Below are positions 1-10,306 of a DNA stretch of 64,000 bases, piece after piece; position 1 is the first letter of the stretch; each line of letters begins with the position of its first letter. The notes beneath the pieces were generated by a model. The model was given only the letters and a program-made list of their open reading frames with translations, searched no databases and was not told the DNA's origin. Position numbers and translations under genes: made by a program. The stretch comes from Tetracladium setigerum (taxonomy: Eukaryota > Ascomycota > Leotiomycetes > Helotiales), in NCBI GenBank assembly GCA_031472005.1, contig PZJY01000001.1, forward strand, positions 2,170,001-2,234,000, written 5' to 3'.

Positions 1-1821
1 CCGACAGTAGCTCCTCAAACTTCCTCATCAGAAGTACCGCCTCCCCCGTATTCTCCGGCCCCAACACGACTGAAGAAATACAAGCCTGTTTTCCCTCCTG
101 GACACGCACTTGGGATTCAGTACCCAGACCCTCAGACTTCTCAGTACCCAGCTTCTCCAGGTCCAGTTTCTCCAGGGTTGCAAGCTGCAATGACTTCCCA
201 AGGAGCAATCCCGATGTCCGATGTGCCTTTGACGCCAGCTACTCGACGACCGATCAACCTGAATTCTGGGTATCCCGTTCTACCCGAACGAGGTAATTTT
301 GAACAATTCTCAGCCGTCGATCTCGAATCATCAGCAAAAAAGGCAAGGAAAGTTGAGGCCAAGCGTCAAAGACATGAAAAGGAAGAAGCTGTAGCCCGTC
401 GGGTCGGGGGCTTCTGGCGTGGTCGAGGTTGCTTTTCGAACAATGGTTGCTATGGTCGAAGTGGGGCCGAGGGTCGCAAAAGACGGCGTTGGTACTTCGG
501 CTTGATCGCAGTGTTTCTCACAATCATTATTTTGGCCGTTGTTCTTGCAACCCAGCTAGTTCGAAAATCAAACACCATCGAGGAGCCTTCACAGTGGCTC
601 AACTTGACCGGATTCCCTCCCATCTTCACAGGGCTTTCAACCGTGGCCGCGCCAATCAATATCGAGTCCGACACTGGTTGCGTCTTCCCATCGACGCAAT
701 GGAGTTGCAGCTTACCCAAAGAGCTTCAGTCGACTATTGCACCGCACCGATCTGACCAACCGCATTTCCTTCTCAGAATTCAGTGGGACAACAGTACTGC
801 GGCAAATGAGACTTTTGCCAATGTGACCGGTGCTTCAACCATAGTAACTCGTGCACTGGGCGGGAATGCGGTTTCTGCTGGCCAGTTTGTGAGGCACATT
901 CTATTGAAGGCTAGGCAAGCAGTCACATTTATTCCTACTCCGAATCCGCCAACTTTCGCTGAGCAATTCTTCCTGGGTAATACCACAGACCGTATCGTTT
1001 CGGATCAAAAGGCAGGAGAACCCACCCCGTTCTATATATCTTTCCTCCCCACTGAGGATGCAAAGCAAATCAACAAACGTGCATTGGAGACTCGCCAAAA
1101 GGCTGGAAACTCTTCTAGCTTTCCAGACTTGGCTTCCATTATTCCAGCTCCTAGCCTCGATGCTGATGGTACAGCTTCTCCGGCAAACCTTCTTCCATTC
1201 CCAAGTCAGCAGCCCATCCGCCTTTACGACCGCGGTTTGAAGACCGAACACTATGGTTTTTATACCTACTACGATCGCTCCATATTCCTCAAGTCAGTCA
1301 CCAGTCTCAACGAGACTAATCTGGTGAATGGGGAAGTTCCAGATGACCAGAGTGGTGGCGCGCGAGAGTCAGAAGCCAAATTCCGCTGCACATGGCGAGA
1401 AACTAGGTTTTTGGTCCAGATGTGGACGAACATGAATGCCACCACTCGACTTCTCAATTCTACCCGTCTCGGCACTCAAAGTGTAGACACTGGAAGCACT
1501 CCCTTAAATTTTACCCTCGCTGGTCAAGATTTCAACCAACCAGGGACCTTTCCTTATCCAACGACCATCACAGTTGACCGACATGGTGGAGATCCAAAGA
1601 CCAAAATGCTTTACTGCTACAAAATGAACGATCGCCGAGGGCTGATCGTGGACAGTGCTCAGATTTTCGATGAGAATCGTGGGTTTGGAGGGACGTTGAT
1701 CAATAAAGCTCCTAGTTTCTTCAGAAACACCAGTGATTCGTCTCTTGGAGGGTTTGATGGTGGAACAGGAGGCTGCGCATGTAAGTGGAGGAACTTTGAT
1801 GATGTTATTCGTGTTGGGTGA
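1..1821 (+). CDS. Type II membrane glycoprotein, 5' end missing
   Basis: The frame is open from base 1 to the TGA at 1819-1821, so the start lies outside the window and about 606 residues are visible. The first part is proline-rich with a PPPPY stretch, followed by a Lys/Arg/Glu-rich segment. A strongly hydrophobic helix (about nt 490-555, preceded by RKRRR) is the single membrane span. Everything after it carries many N-glycosylation sequons (NLT, NST, NET, NVT, NTT, NSS, NAT, NFT, NTS) and several cysteines, including GGCACKW near the end. Basic residues before the helix and sequons after it suggest N-in, C-out topology, at the plasma membrane or in the secretory path. I know similar fungal hypothetical proteins but no function, and see no catalytic motif. 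No introns are seen in the visible part. Confidence 0.8.
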   Translation, partial: PTVAPQTSSSEVPPPPYSPAPTRLKKYKPVFPPGHALGIQYPDPQTSQYPASPGPVSPGLQAAMTSQGAIPMSDVPLTPATRRPINLNSGYPVLPERGNFEQFSAVDLESSAKKARKVEAKRQRHEKEEAVARRVGGFWRGRGCFSNNGCYGRSGAEGRKRRRWYFGLIAVFLTIIILAVVLATQLVRKSNTIEEPSQWLNLTGFPPIFTGLSTVAAPINIESDTGCVFPSTQWSCSLPKELQSTIAPHRSDQPHFLLRIQWDNSTAANETFANVTGASTIVTRALGGNAVSAGQFVRHILLKARQAVTFIPTPNPPTFAEQFFLGNTTDRIVSDQKAGEPTPFYISFLPTEDAKQINKRALETRQKAGNSSSFPDLASIIPAPSLDADGTASPANLLPFPSQQPIRLYDRGLKTEHYGFYTYYDRSIFLKSVTSLNETNLVNGEVPDDQSGGARESEAKFRCTWRETRFLVQMWTNMNATTRLLNSTRLGTQSVDTGSTPLNFTLAGQDFNQPGTFPYPTTITVDRHGGDPKTKMLYCYKMNDRRGLIVDSAQIFDENRGFGGTLINKAPSFFRNTSDSSLGGFDGGTGGCACKWRNFDDVIRVG

Positions 1822-2578
1822 TACAAGAGCAAAACAGACTGGGGGCGAACTACATGGCGTTTGATTTCCTGCATTGCATATCATTATATTGCATGGTTAA
1901 AAGCGAGGGCACATTATGGGTGGCGCATTGCATGATTTGTATCAAAATAATGTTAAGATTAGTTAGCATACTGAGCAATGAAGAAAGGATAATTGCAGAA
2001 CTTAATGTGAATCCCTTTCCTGAGTTTCCTTCAACCAAAGGTGTATTTCAATTATCCCTTGGCTCAACATGATACATCCTTTGATTGGCAGAATCACAAC
2101 ATCAAGATACTACTAACTACTACATTGGAAGCCCTTTGAAACTTAACCACGACAAAAGCTAAGCTACCTTATGTTTGTTCACCTCAAAAACAATATGTCT
2201 TATTGTCTTGGCGATTCAAGTCTTTCGATGTTTCCTCCCACAACCGGCTTAGTTTGGCGGCGAGGGCGGCTATAGCCGAAATAGCCAGGCACCCCTACAG
2301 CGGCAACAACATCCAGGAACCACATCCCGACCACCTGAACCTTTCCATGATCCTTCTTAACTTGTACCACTAAACAAGCAACTTCACTACTTTATTCATC
2401 ACCTTGCTTGGAATTGGTCTCCGTCAATTCATTGCCAGGCCCATTCCCTGCTTCAATCAAAACAAAACTCAACGACAACAACAGTCCCGCAGCGGCAACG
2501 CGGTTTATCCTCAACTAGCTCTGCTTTGCTTCATAAAGTAGCAACAAGAACCATAACAGAAGGGGGAGACGGACCATC
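1822..2578. other. Intergenic region
   Basis: This 757 bp stretch contains no supported gene. It holds the 3' flank of the membrane protein and a CA/CT-rich 5' flank of the next gene. Short open frames here have no recognisable content. Confidence 0.6.
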
Positions 2579-3263
2579 ATGCCGTCAATAGCCCAAGAAT
2601 ATTCCGAACCCATATGCAGCAAGAAGCGGCGGTGGGAAGACGGAGAGATCCAGGCGAAACTATCAAGGTATGTAGTTCCGCCTTCCCTTCACACTTCTCA
2701 ATTCCAAGATCGAGTAGATGTACTGATACCTTCATAGCCCTCGTCTTATCTCCTCCCGCCGTATCAAAACCTCCAAACGTCAACGGTTCGAAATACCACC
2801 ACCACCGCCACTCACACACTCATTCTCTTTCCAAACACCTCCATACTTCGAAAACACCAGATCGGACAGCTATTTCCCCGTACCGCAACCCCAAGCACAA
2901 TCACAGAGGGCGCCAGAAAAGAAGAAAGACCTGTCGCCTTGCCATGTGTGTCACAGACGTCCGACGGTGATACAGGACTTGGACAACTTTACGAATTGCG
3001 AAGGTTGTAGGGAGAGGACTTGTTGGATTTGTGTCAGGGAGTGTGCTGGCTTTAAGATTGGAGGCGAATCTGTAACGCCTGGTGATTTACATACTCCAGG
3101 GGTGGAGGGGGACAACGAATCGAGAGGGGAACAGGATATGTCGAGCAGCCACCAGGGTGGGCAAGGACACAGAAGGATGATTTGTAGTAGGTGTTGTGTG
3201 GAAAAGGGGACAGAGGGAGAGGTGTGGTGTTTGGGTTGTCTGAGAAGTGAGGGTGATGGTTGA
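2579..3263 (+). CDS. Small Cys-rich (zinc-binding) protein, unknown function
   Basis: Two exons, 2579-2667 and 2738-3263, joined across a 70 bp GT-AG intron (gtatgt...atag), give 204 residues in frame. The first half is basic and proline-rich. The second half has ordered cysteine pairs: CHVCHRRPT, then CEGC, CWICVREC, and after a Gly/Ser-rich linker ICSRCC and CLGCL. The spacing suggests two or three zinc sites of a cross-brace type. I recall similar CHxCHR-containing hypothetical proteins in filamentous fungi but cannot name a function. The intron choice is supported because it brings a long ORF containing the cysteine block into phase with the only good upstream ATG (MPSIAQEYSEP). Confidence 0.72.
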
Positions 3264-3771
3264 GCCATTGATTTGGGGATGTTGATAGCTTGGAAGAAAT
3301 AACGACTTTGTTTCATCAGTATTTATAATATCTAGTTAAACGGGAACGCAGGATGGGAAGGGTAAGTCTGGCGCAAGACGCGGGAGTTAGGTGTATGTTC
3401 CCTTACTCGATATTGACGACGAGCGGTCTCAATTAAAACACGGGTCATTTAGCAAATATGATTGATGCCATCACATAGGTACTTTCTTGCTTCTATGATT
3501 ATGCAGAAATTTGTGTACTTTTTCTGCCTTCAGCGGAAAACTTCTATGAAAATATGAATGAAATTTGGGTTGTATATAAGTTGTTTGTTTGTACTTAGCC
3601 TTGATATCGGGATATTTCTTGGCAATCAGAAGGCTGAGAAAATGGAATTTAGCGGGTCGGAATTTTGACCTTGATCTGGAGCCTTGCGAACACAACGTCG
3701 ATTCTCTACACACACCTTCTCGTACGAACCCCCTCAACCTTCCCACGCCTGTTACGGCCTCAAGTACAATC
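3264..3771. other. Intergenic region upstream of prp4
   Basis: 508 bp with no gene I can support. It contains the 3' flank of the zinc-binding protein gene, AT-rich sequence around 3540-3600, and the prp4 promoter, which has a CT-rich stretch ending just before the start codon. Confidence 0.6.
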
Positions 3772-5518
3772 ATGGCCATGCACCCATCGCGGCAAGCCTA
3801 TGTGGAGGAGGCAGACCCCGAGGTAAGCAGAATCCCATCCCACACAGCGCTATCCCCAAGCTCTCAATCAGTATTCATATTATCCCAGAGGCAGCCTCGC
3901 ATTCCCCACTAGGTGTCTCGAAGCTGATTGCTCTGGTGTACCTTTCAGGATGGAGGAGGCATAGACCTTGCCAACGTTCGTGAGTTGCCATTCAAGCATC
4001 CCTCGCCGGTTCTTTTGCTGATGGTCCGTAGCTCTCGATCGCGACTATGACATGCCATCTGCAACCGTGGGCATCGCCCCCGAACGAGCTTCTGCGATCC
4101 TGTCACAGTTCCAACGCAAACGCCGAGCGGCTGCTATTGCAGTACCTACAGATGACGGCCGGGTACGAACGCGCCTGCGGGAGATGGGAGAGCCGGTTAC
4201 TCTCTTCGGAGAAGGGCCTGGTGACAGGAGAGATCGATTACGAGAGCTTCTTACGATCCAAGCAGAAATTGATGCGGTTGCAAATGAGGATGATGACACA
4301 GAGATGAAAGATGCGGAAAATGTCAATGAGGAGCAGGAAGAAGAGTTCTATACAAAGGGTATTGCGGAGCTGGTAGAGGCCAGGAAGACCATTGCGCGGT
4401 ATTCTCTTCCCAGGGCAAAGAGGAGAATTGAGTTACAGAAGTTGGAGAGTAAGATTCCTTTACGAACACATACAAAATTCAGGAAGGAGGTGAAGGCGCA
4501 TTTACAAGGCTTTGAGTTACAGGGAAGTCAAATGGCGGGCGACAGACCGGTCACTATGACGAGGTTTTCACCAAGTGGAGATATCATTGCTGCTGGAAAT
4601 ATGGGCGGTGGAATTAAATTACTGGACACGACCACTCTGGAGGAGAAGAAGACGCTGCGAGGGCACACTGGCCGAATTGGAGGTATTACGTGGTTTCCCG
4701 ATGCCACCCTGCCAGAAACTGCTGTCTCCGAAGAATCAGTAAATCTTGCATCTGGAGGTGCAGAAGGCAACGTCCATCTGTGGTCTTTGAAGCAAGATAC
4801 TCCGCTCTCGACCCTCGCTGGACACAACCAAAGAGTAGTCCGTACCGAGTTCCACCCTTCAGGTAAATTTCTTGCCTCTGCCTCGGAAGACACAACCTGG
4901 CGCCTCTGGGACGTCGAAACGACCACGGAACTCCTCTTACAGGAAGGCCATTCGCGCGGTGTTTTTGCAATCGCTTTCAACACTGACGGCTCGCTGCTTG
5001 CCAGTGGGGGTTTGGACAGTATTGGACGGATATGGGATCTGCGCTCGGGTCGCACAGTTATGATCCTCGAAGGTCCACAGGGTCACATTCAACCTATCTA
5101 CGGTCTCGACTGGTCTGTCGACGGTCACCGCGTCCTTTCCGCCGGAGGCGATGGCTGGGTGAAATGCTGGGATGTACGAGCACTTCGAAGCATTGGTGGC
5201 GTTGGAGCGCATCGTTCTGTAGTTTCCGACCTGCGGTGGTTCAAGGGTTCCGACGACCCCGCTCAAGGTGTGCAACCGCTCTTTGACGAAGGCGGGAATC
5301 GAATCCCTAAGAAGAGCAGCACATTTTTCGTCAGTAGTGGGTTTGATAAAAATGTGAATATCTTTTCGGCGGATGATTGGGCTTTGGTGCAGAGTTTGAC
5401 TGGGCATACGGGAAATATCAATTCGGTGGATGTCAGTAGGGATGCGAAGTGGATTGTCTCGGGTGGAATGGATAGGACCGTCAAGTTGTGGGGGAGGAAT
5501 GATGGAAATGGGTTTTGA
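3772..5518 (+). CDS. prp4: U4/U6 snRNP component Prp4 (WD40)
   Basis: Three exons (3772-3822, 3949-3979, 4032-5518) give 522 residues, the same size class as human PRPF4. The small second exon restores the N-terminal sequence DGGGIDLANV before PLDRDYDMP. Residues about 35-90 form the Prp4-type splicing factor motif (SFM; ASAILSQFQRKRR, then VRTRLREMGEPVTLFGEG). The C-terminal two thirds is a seven-bladed WD40 propeller with clear repeats such as ASASEDTTWRLWDVE, LASGGLDSIGRIWD and VSGGMDRTVKLWG. In the family this protein is part of the U4/U6 di-snRNP and the tri-snRNP, with Prp3 and the cyclophilin, and is needed for pre-mRNA splicing. The neighbours are unrelated. Identification is firm; only the micro-exon borders are by eye, and phase agrees. 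Confidence 0.95.
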
Positions 5519-6631
5519 ATGAAGATGATCTAAGGAATACAAGAATATGTTAATTTTAAGGTGTTATTAGTACCCAAATGGAGGTGTATCTAAGCTTTTC
5601 GTGTTGCATTGTTCGGCTAGTGGGAGGACAAGAAGTGAAAATATCAATTGCTTTTGATGTGTCTTACTGGACCTCTCTTTCTGCGAAAACTCCAAGTAAC
5701 GAAAAGTAGCTAGAGTACCTCTCAATGGCACGTTCAATATTACGAGAAGTATCTGGTTACCAAGCATCATGCGATGTCATCAGCTTACTCTCACTATCCT
5801 TAAAGGTAACAGTTTCCCATTAACCATTGTCACAGCCCAAACATTAGTGTACAAGAGAACATCTTACCTACCCTAGGTTGGTAGGTACCTTACCTAGAGT
5901 CTAAAAGGAAATGATGTATCTCACGCCATGTACTTCAAAAGAGCAACTCACATCTTACGTCACTGAAATCCCAAGTAGGAATAATACGACTCATGTGTGC
6001 GATGGAAAGGGACTGAGCGGGTCTAGTATGTTAGAATGAACCTCACTTTCAATACGTGAGATTGAGCTCGTTGCAACATAGCATCCCAAAAGGGAAGGTA
6101 GAAGAGGAGTGTGCGATTTGCAACAAAAGTTTTTTCTTTCCTAAAAGGGACAGAGTGTACAGTGGTGACTGCCCTAATCAAGGTGAAATGTTTAACCTCG
6201 CTCGCCCTGGACTCTTTGAGACAGTGACCTTGATACTTTTGGCAACCTTCCGAATTAGGAAGGAGAAGAGGGAACTGCGACGTGCAACAGAAACTTTTTT
6301 GCTTTACTAGCGTGGTATTAAGCGAAGCCTATGTGAGCAAATGCGATTTGCAACGGAAACTTTATCGGTTTGCTAGCGTTCCTAGTTTGGGCATGAAAGA
6401 ATTCGATAGTTAGATGCGATATGCAACAAACCTCTTCACAAGTGCTAGCGTTGCTAGCGCGCACCAAGCGAGCTCTATATTGGTGAATGCGATGTGCAAC
6501 AAAGATAGTTTTCTGGGTAAGGTGAAGTGCGAGAAAGACTCGTAATTCTTGTGATGAAATCGTATGTTGTTTCCTCTGTTCCATGAACAACCTTCCTATG
6601 TGCAAATTCAAGGTATGTGTGTTACGAATAT
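5519..6631. other. Intergenic region with palindromic and repeat sequence
   Basis: 1.1 kb without a convincing gene between two convergent genes. It holds a TAGGTA/TACCTA-rich palindromic patch at about 5863-5897 and a degenerate short tandem repeat at 6111-6500, listed separately. ORFs on either strand lack recognisable domains. Confidence 0.6.
6111..6500. repeat. Degenerate tandem repeat (core GCGATTTGCAAC)
   Basis: Five related cores occur: gtgcgatttgcaac (6111), gcgacgtgcaac (6277), gcgatttgcaac (6343), gcgatatgcaac (6415) and gcgatgtgcaac (6488). The last four are spaced 66-73 bp apart, and three units also carry a downstream TTTGCT-like stretch and CTAGCG. This suggests an old tandem array of about 72 bp units with strong drift. 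It does not lie in a recognised coding sequence. Confidence 0.6.
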
Positions 6632-7934
6632 CTACTCAGTGGCCTCTCGTTCGCTCGCAATTACATCTTCCGCCAACGGAAACGACCTTCTGCTTTCCCT
6701 CAAAGAAGCATAAACCTCGCCCATCGCCCCCCTCGCTGGATCGAGCACAGAATCATGGTCTGTTCCCTCCAACGTCACGGTCTCAACATCGATTCCCACC
6801 TTCCCACACTTCTTCTTTGTCCAACAATCTTCTATATACTTCATCCCTTTCTCTCCAATCATCACATCTTCCTCCGCTAGCAAAATCCTGACCGTCAACT
6901 TTTCCCCTCCTTCTTGCACCTTCTTCTCCCACGCCTCTCTCAGTTTCGCAATGTATGATGGGTAGTCATCCAAAACTCCCCAGTCTGCGCCATCGATTGA
7001 CTTCAAGCAAAGCCGAGCCTCATCGTTGCCGCCACTACATTCCTCTGCAAAAGCATACTTCATGACCAGCTTGTTGAGCTCTTTCTGAACATCCATGCTA
7101 ACCCCGTAACTTTGCATGGACACTTTCTCGAACAGCTCCTTTTCTCGCTTCAAAGTTTCTGGATTTGTCTCCACGGTCTTGACACTGCCAAACCAATTGG
7201 ATACGGCGGTCAGAATCCCACTGCTGGCTGCGAAGCTCGGCATGGCACTGTTTATCATGAATCCTGTTAAGTTGGACCAGTGATTGAGCAGGAAATTTGG
7301 TAATTTGGAGGCTGCGAGAAGCATAGTGATGCCAGATTGGGACTGGTGAACCCACGGTGAGAAAAGCGTTATCGATGGGTGAGTTGGTGACAAGATTTCT
7401 GGTTGGGTTAAGAGGAGATTGAGTGCGAAGAGCGTTCCCGCGCTTTGGCAGCCGAGGGCAACATGTTTGATTTTTAGGTGAGCGAGGAGAGCTGGGACGA
7501 TCTCGAGGAAGAGTGAAATACGTTGTGGGAGAGCGACGGGTTCTGTGCCACCAAATCCAGGACTGGAAGTTGTCAGTAAATGAGTGCGCAGCCTGATTTT
7601 TGTCGTAACATGAGAATGCATGGGCAATCGAAAAAGACCCATTTTTCATGACCTACCGATCAATATAGATTATCCTCACTCCTTCTTTCTCGGCAATGAA
7701 ATTTTGGAATGGAGCCTGCCATCTTGATCCAAACATGCCACCACAAAATAAAAGTGTAGGCGTGTCATCACCGTCCTCTTTGCCAGCAATTCCGTAAGTA
7801 ACTCTCAGTGGTCCATGATCAGATGTTGCAGGAAGAGTAAACCGTTGGTGGAATTTCCGAGGTGCGATGAGGTCTATAGCCTGTTCCTCTGCTGATTTGG
7901 TTGTTGGCATAATTGGCAAAGTTGGAACCGACAT
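6632..7934 (-). CDS. Alpha/beta hydrolase
   Basis: Two exons on the minus strand (7934-7657 and 7562-6632), separated by a 94 bp intron, give 402 residues. The splice rebuilds the typical strand-turn motif IIYIDRPGFGGTEP. The probable nucleophile sits in LGCQSAGT: the usual G-x-S-x-G elbow with Cys in place of the first Gly. A candidate catalytic His lies near the C-terminus in EGTDHDSVLD. The N-terminal part contains the LLFCGGMFGSRW stretch that precedes the oxyanion region in such enzymes. There is no signal peptide. The substrate cannot be predicted; esterase, epoxide hydrolase or related activity are all possible. The start (MSVPTLPIMP) is the only ATG in a suitable position. Confidence 0.85.
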
Positions 7935-8401
7935 GTTGTTGAGGATGTCAACCTACGCGATCAATGGTACTGGAGAGATTTGAACTCAAGTAACCTAGAA
8001 CATCAGGATGAGATTTCACAAAGAGGGCCTCAAGGCTGATGGATACGAGCGGGCGTTCTTAATCGTGCATGGGAGCTGAAAGAAGTTACGAGGTGAGTCG
8101 TCACCACCAGAAGTGTTTACATCTATTAGCCCGCTTCTCCGTCGACCAATCACAGTATGGACTTGGCTTTAAGCAAATGCTGTAAGATTACAAAGTCATC
8201 TACGATTTTTTTCATATTTCAATCCCAGATGTTTGGATTGAACTAGTGCGAGACACGTGATACATTATTGACCGTAGCTGATAGTCCCATGAGACCTGCT
8301 TGGTATATTGACCTGATCTTCTTCACTTTTCCACTCTTATCAACTCCAAAAACGCCTTGCAATGCAGACCCCCAATCGATATCGTGAGAAGAAGAAGCCA
8401 A
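7935..8401. other. Intergenic region
   Basis: 467 bp between the hydrolase start and the NSA2 stop. It should contain the hydrolase promoter. No ORF or structural RNA is supported. A T-arm-like string near 7975 was considered and rejected. Confidence 0.6.
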
Positions 8402-9393
8402 TTAAACGAGAAGAACACTGTGAACATTAGCATCATCTCGTAGCAAAGAATTGTGAACTTACGCGTTGACACAACCATCATTCTCGCAGTTGTTCTGTGG
8501 AAAGTTAGCAATAGGTCTCAGGCGGAAAACATTCTCTATATACGTACTGTAATCTGCGCCCATCTTCCCCAAACGACTTTACCAGAAGCGGTAACTATTC
8601 CAAGCTCGCTAACATTGACCTCGATGATCGTACCCTTGGTTAAGACACCAAGTTGAGTATACATAGGGTTTTGTGGATTCTTCTTGACTGAGATAATTGG
8701 CAGTTGGACGGTGACTCCCAACTCGGGATGAGTGACATTCGCCTTCTTGTATCTGAGACCCATGGGACGAATGAATCGCTCGTACTGTTGGTAGAAAGTG
8801 TCAGCTTTTGCAACTCTAGAAAGATCCAAGAGATGCCCTAAAACAAAAGAAGCAAAACGCAGGAAATTCCAGTAGATAGTATTTGACCATACCTTGACAG
8901 GTCGTCTGGTGAAATCTGGACCAACAAATGTTGGCTTTGTGATCATTCTCTTCCAGCCCTTCTTTGCAGTTTTCTTTCCCGTCTTCACAATCTTGAACAT
9001 CTCATCCTCGGCGATACCACGAACTTTAGGCAGAGGAACGCTGAACTTGGCAGCTTTCTCAGCACGTTTGTTCTTGATCGCACTGGAGAGTGCTTTGGCG
9101 TTGGTGGGGTTGGATCGGTCGAGAAGATATTGTGGCAATGGGGTACTCGAAGGCTCGTTTGGCGCAGATGATTTGACGTTTCTCTCCTCATGGGCTTTGA
9201 TCTGCTTTTTCATCTGGATCTTCTCATGATGTCTCTTCTTCTGGTACAACTTCGCCCGTAGTCCCGTCAATTTCTGCGCATCCTCTGAGGCTTTGTGACC
9301 TTCTCTCGCCGCCTTCTTCCTCGATCGCTCTTCGTGGTCGAGTCTTCGGCCATGTAGCTTCCGCCATCTGTCCATGTACTCATTTTGAGGCAT
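8402..9393 (-). CDS. NSA2: Ribosome biogenesis protein NSA2
   Basis: Four minus-strand exons (9393-8893, 8784-8548, 8494-8463, 8417-8402) give exactly 261 residues, the length of yeast Nsa2. Three of the four exons end in family-typical sequence: RRPVK|YERFIRPMG, QIT|NNCENDGC and VNA|VLLV. The last exon is only 16 bp. The start is the ATG of MPQNEY; an in-frame TTG upstream is not a plausible start. Family members are nucleolar factors of the pre-60S particle required for 27S pre-rRNA processing. The N-terminal half is very basic (KLHGRRLDHEERSRKK) and the C-terminal half forms a beta-barrel related to eS8. The gene is divergent from the mitoribosomal bL21m gene, with only 247 bp between the starts, so the two may share a promoter. 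Confidence 0.95.
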
Positions 9394-9640
9394 GATTGGC
9401 AATCAGTTCGAAGGGTATATTTGTAGTTGGAGGGGTTGTTGTTGCCAGAAAGTCGAGATCTTGATAACCGATAACTAAAAAATTCCAGAGGATGCTCCAG
9501 ATCGCTAACCATGTTAGTACTAGCTTAGATTATGTAAGCAACAAATATTGAAGCTCTGAAGGAGAGGTATTTTGATGAAGTCAATCAGCACATATAACAA
9601 TCTGTCATTGACTGAATCCGACGGCACTTGAGCGACCAAG

Positions 9641-10306
9641 ATGTTGAGCCGCACAATCAGGCGGTCTTTGATAGACGCGCAAACACCCTGCGCCGTCCTC
9701 CCTCCTACCTTTCTCCTACCAAGTCGAGCCAGATACTTCAACAGCACACCACAACATGTCGAATCACCACCTCCTCAAAGCGTAGATGCAATCCAGCGAC
9801 CGCCGACCGCTCCGCATTCTCTTACGAGACTCCAAACACCTCCTCAATTCAATACTCGGGTGGTCCCACAACCACCACCTCCTCCATCCGAGCCTCTCAT
9901 TCTCTCCTCGTCGATTAAGGAGCTTCTCCCCGCCTTGTCGATGCAACCATCACACTATATTACTGTTCACATTCACGGCAAGCCTTACCTAGTCACCCAC
10001 GGAGATTCTATACGACTTCCTTTCCACATGCCGGGCGTTGTACCAGGAGATATTCTACGATTGAACAGAGCAACGGCCTTAGGTTCAAGGGATTACACCA
10101 TGAAAGGAGCCCCATACCTTGATGAGCGGATGTTTGAATGCAGGGCAGTGGTCATTGGAACCGAATCGGAGCCAATGCGAATCAAGACAAAGACCAAGAG
10201 GAGGCAGAGGAAGATCAAGTCGGTTAAGAGCAAGCACAAGCACACCATCTTGAAGATTGCGGATCTAAAGATCAAGACTTTGGAGGAAATTGAGGGATCA
10301 GTTTGA
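9641..10306 (+). CDS. MRPL49: Mitochondrial ribosomal protein bL21m
   Basis: A single exon of 221 residues. The N-terminus (MLSRTIRRSLIDAQ..) is Arg/Ser-rich without acidic residues until later, a typical mitochondrial presequence. A proline-rich segment follows at about residues 45-85. The bL21 domain is then visible: HYITVHIHGKPYLVTHGD, RLPFHMPGVVPGDILRLNR, a KGAPYLDERMFECRAVV strand, and a Lys/Arg-rich tail (KTKTKRRQRKIKSVKSKHKH) ending in ILKIADL. It would be a structural protein of the large mitoribosomal subunit. It is divergently paired with NSA2, and both serve ribosome production. Confidence 0.93.
   Translation: MLSRTIRRSLIDAQTPCAVLPPTFLLPSRARYFNSTPQHVESPPPQSVDAIQRPPTAPHSLTRLQTPPQFNTRVVPQPPPPPSEPLILSSSIKELLPALSMQPSHYITVHIHGKPYLVTHGDSIRLPFHMPGVVPGDILRLNRATALGSRDYTMKGAPYLDERMFECRAVVIGTESEPMRIKTKTKRRQRKIKSVKSKHKHTILKIADLKIKTLEEIEGSV

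Noticed and set aside
4528..5542. Long minus-strand frames (175 and 201 codons) opposite prp4
   Set aside because: Antisense shadows of the WD40 coding sequence.
7970..8000. T-arm-like string (revcomp GAGTTCAAATCTC) suggesting a tRNA
   Set aside because: The stem does not pair for five bases, and no anticodon or D-arm is found around it.
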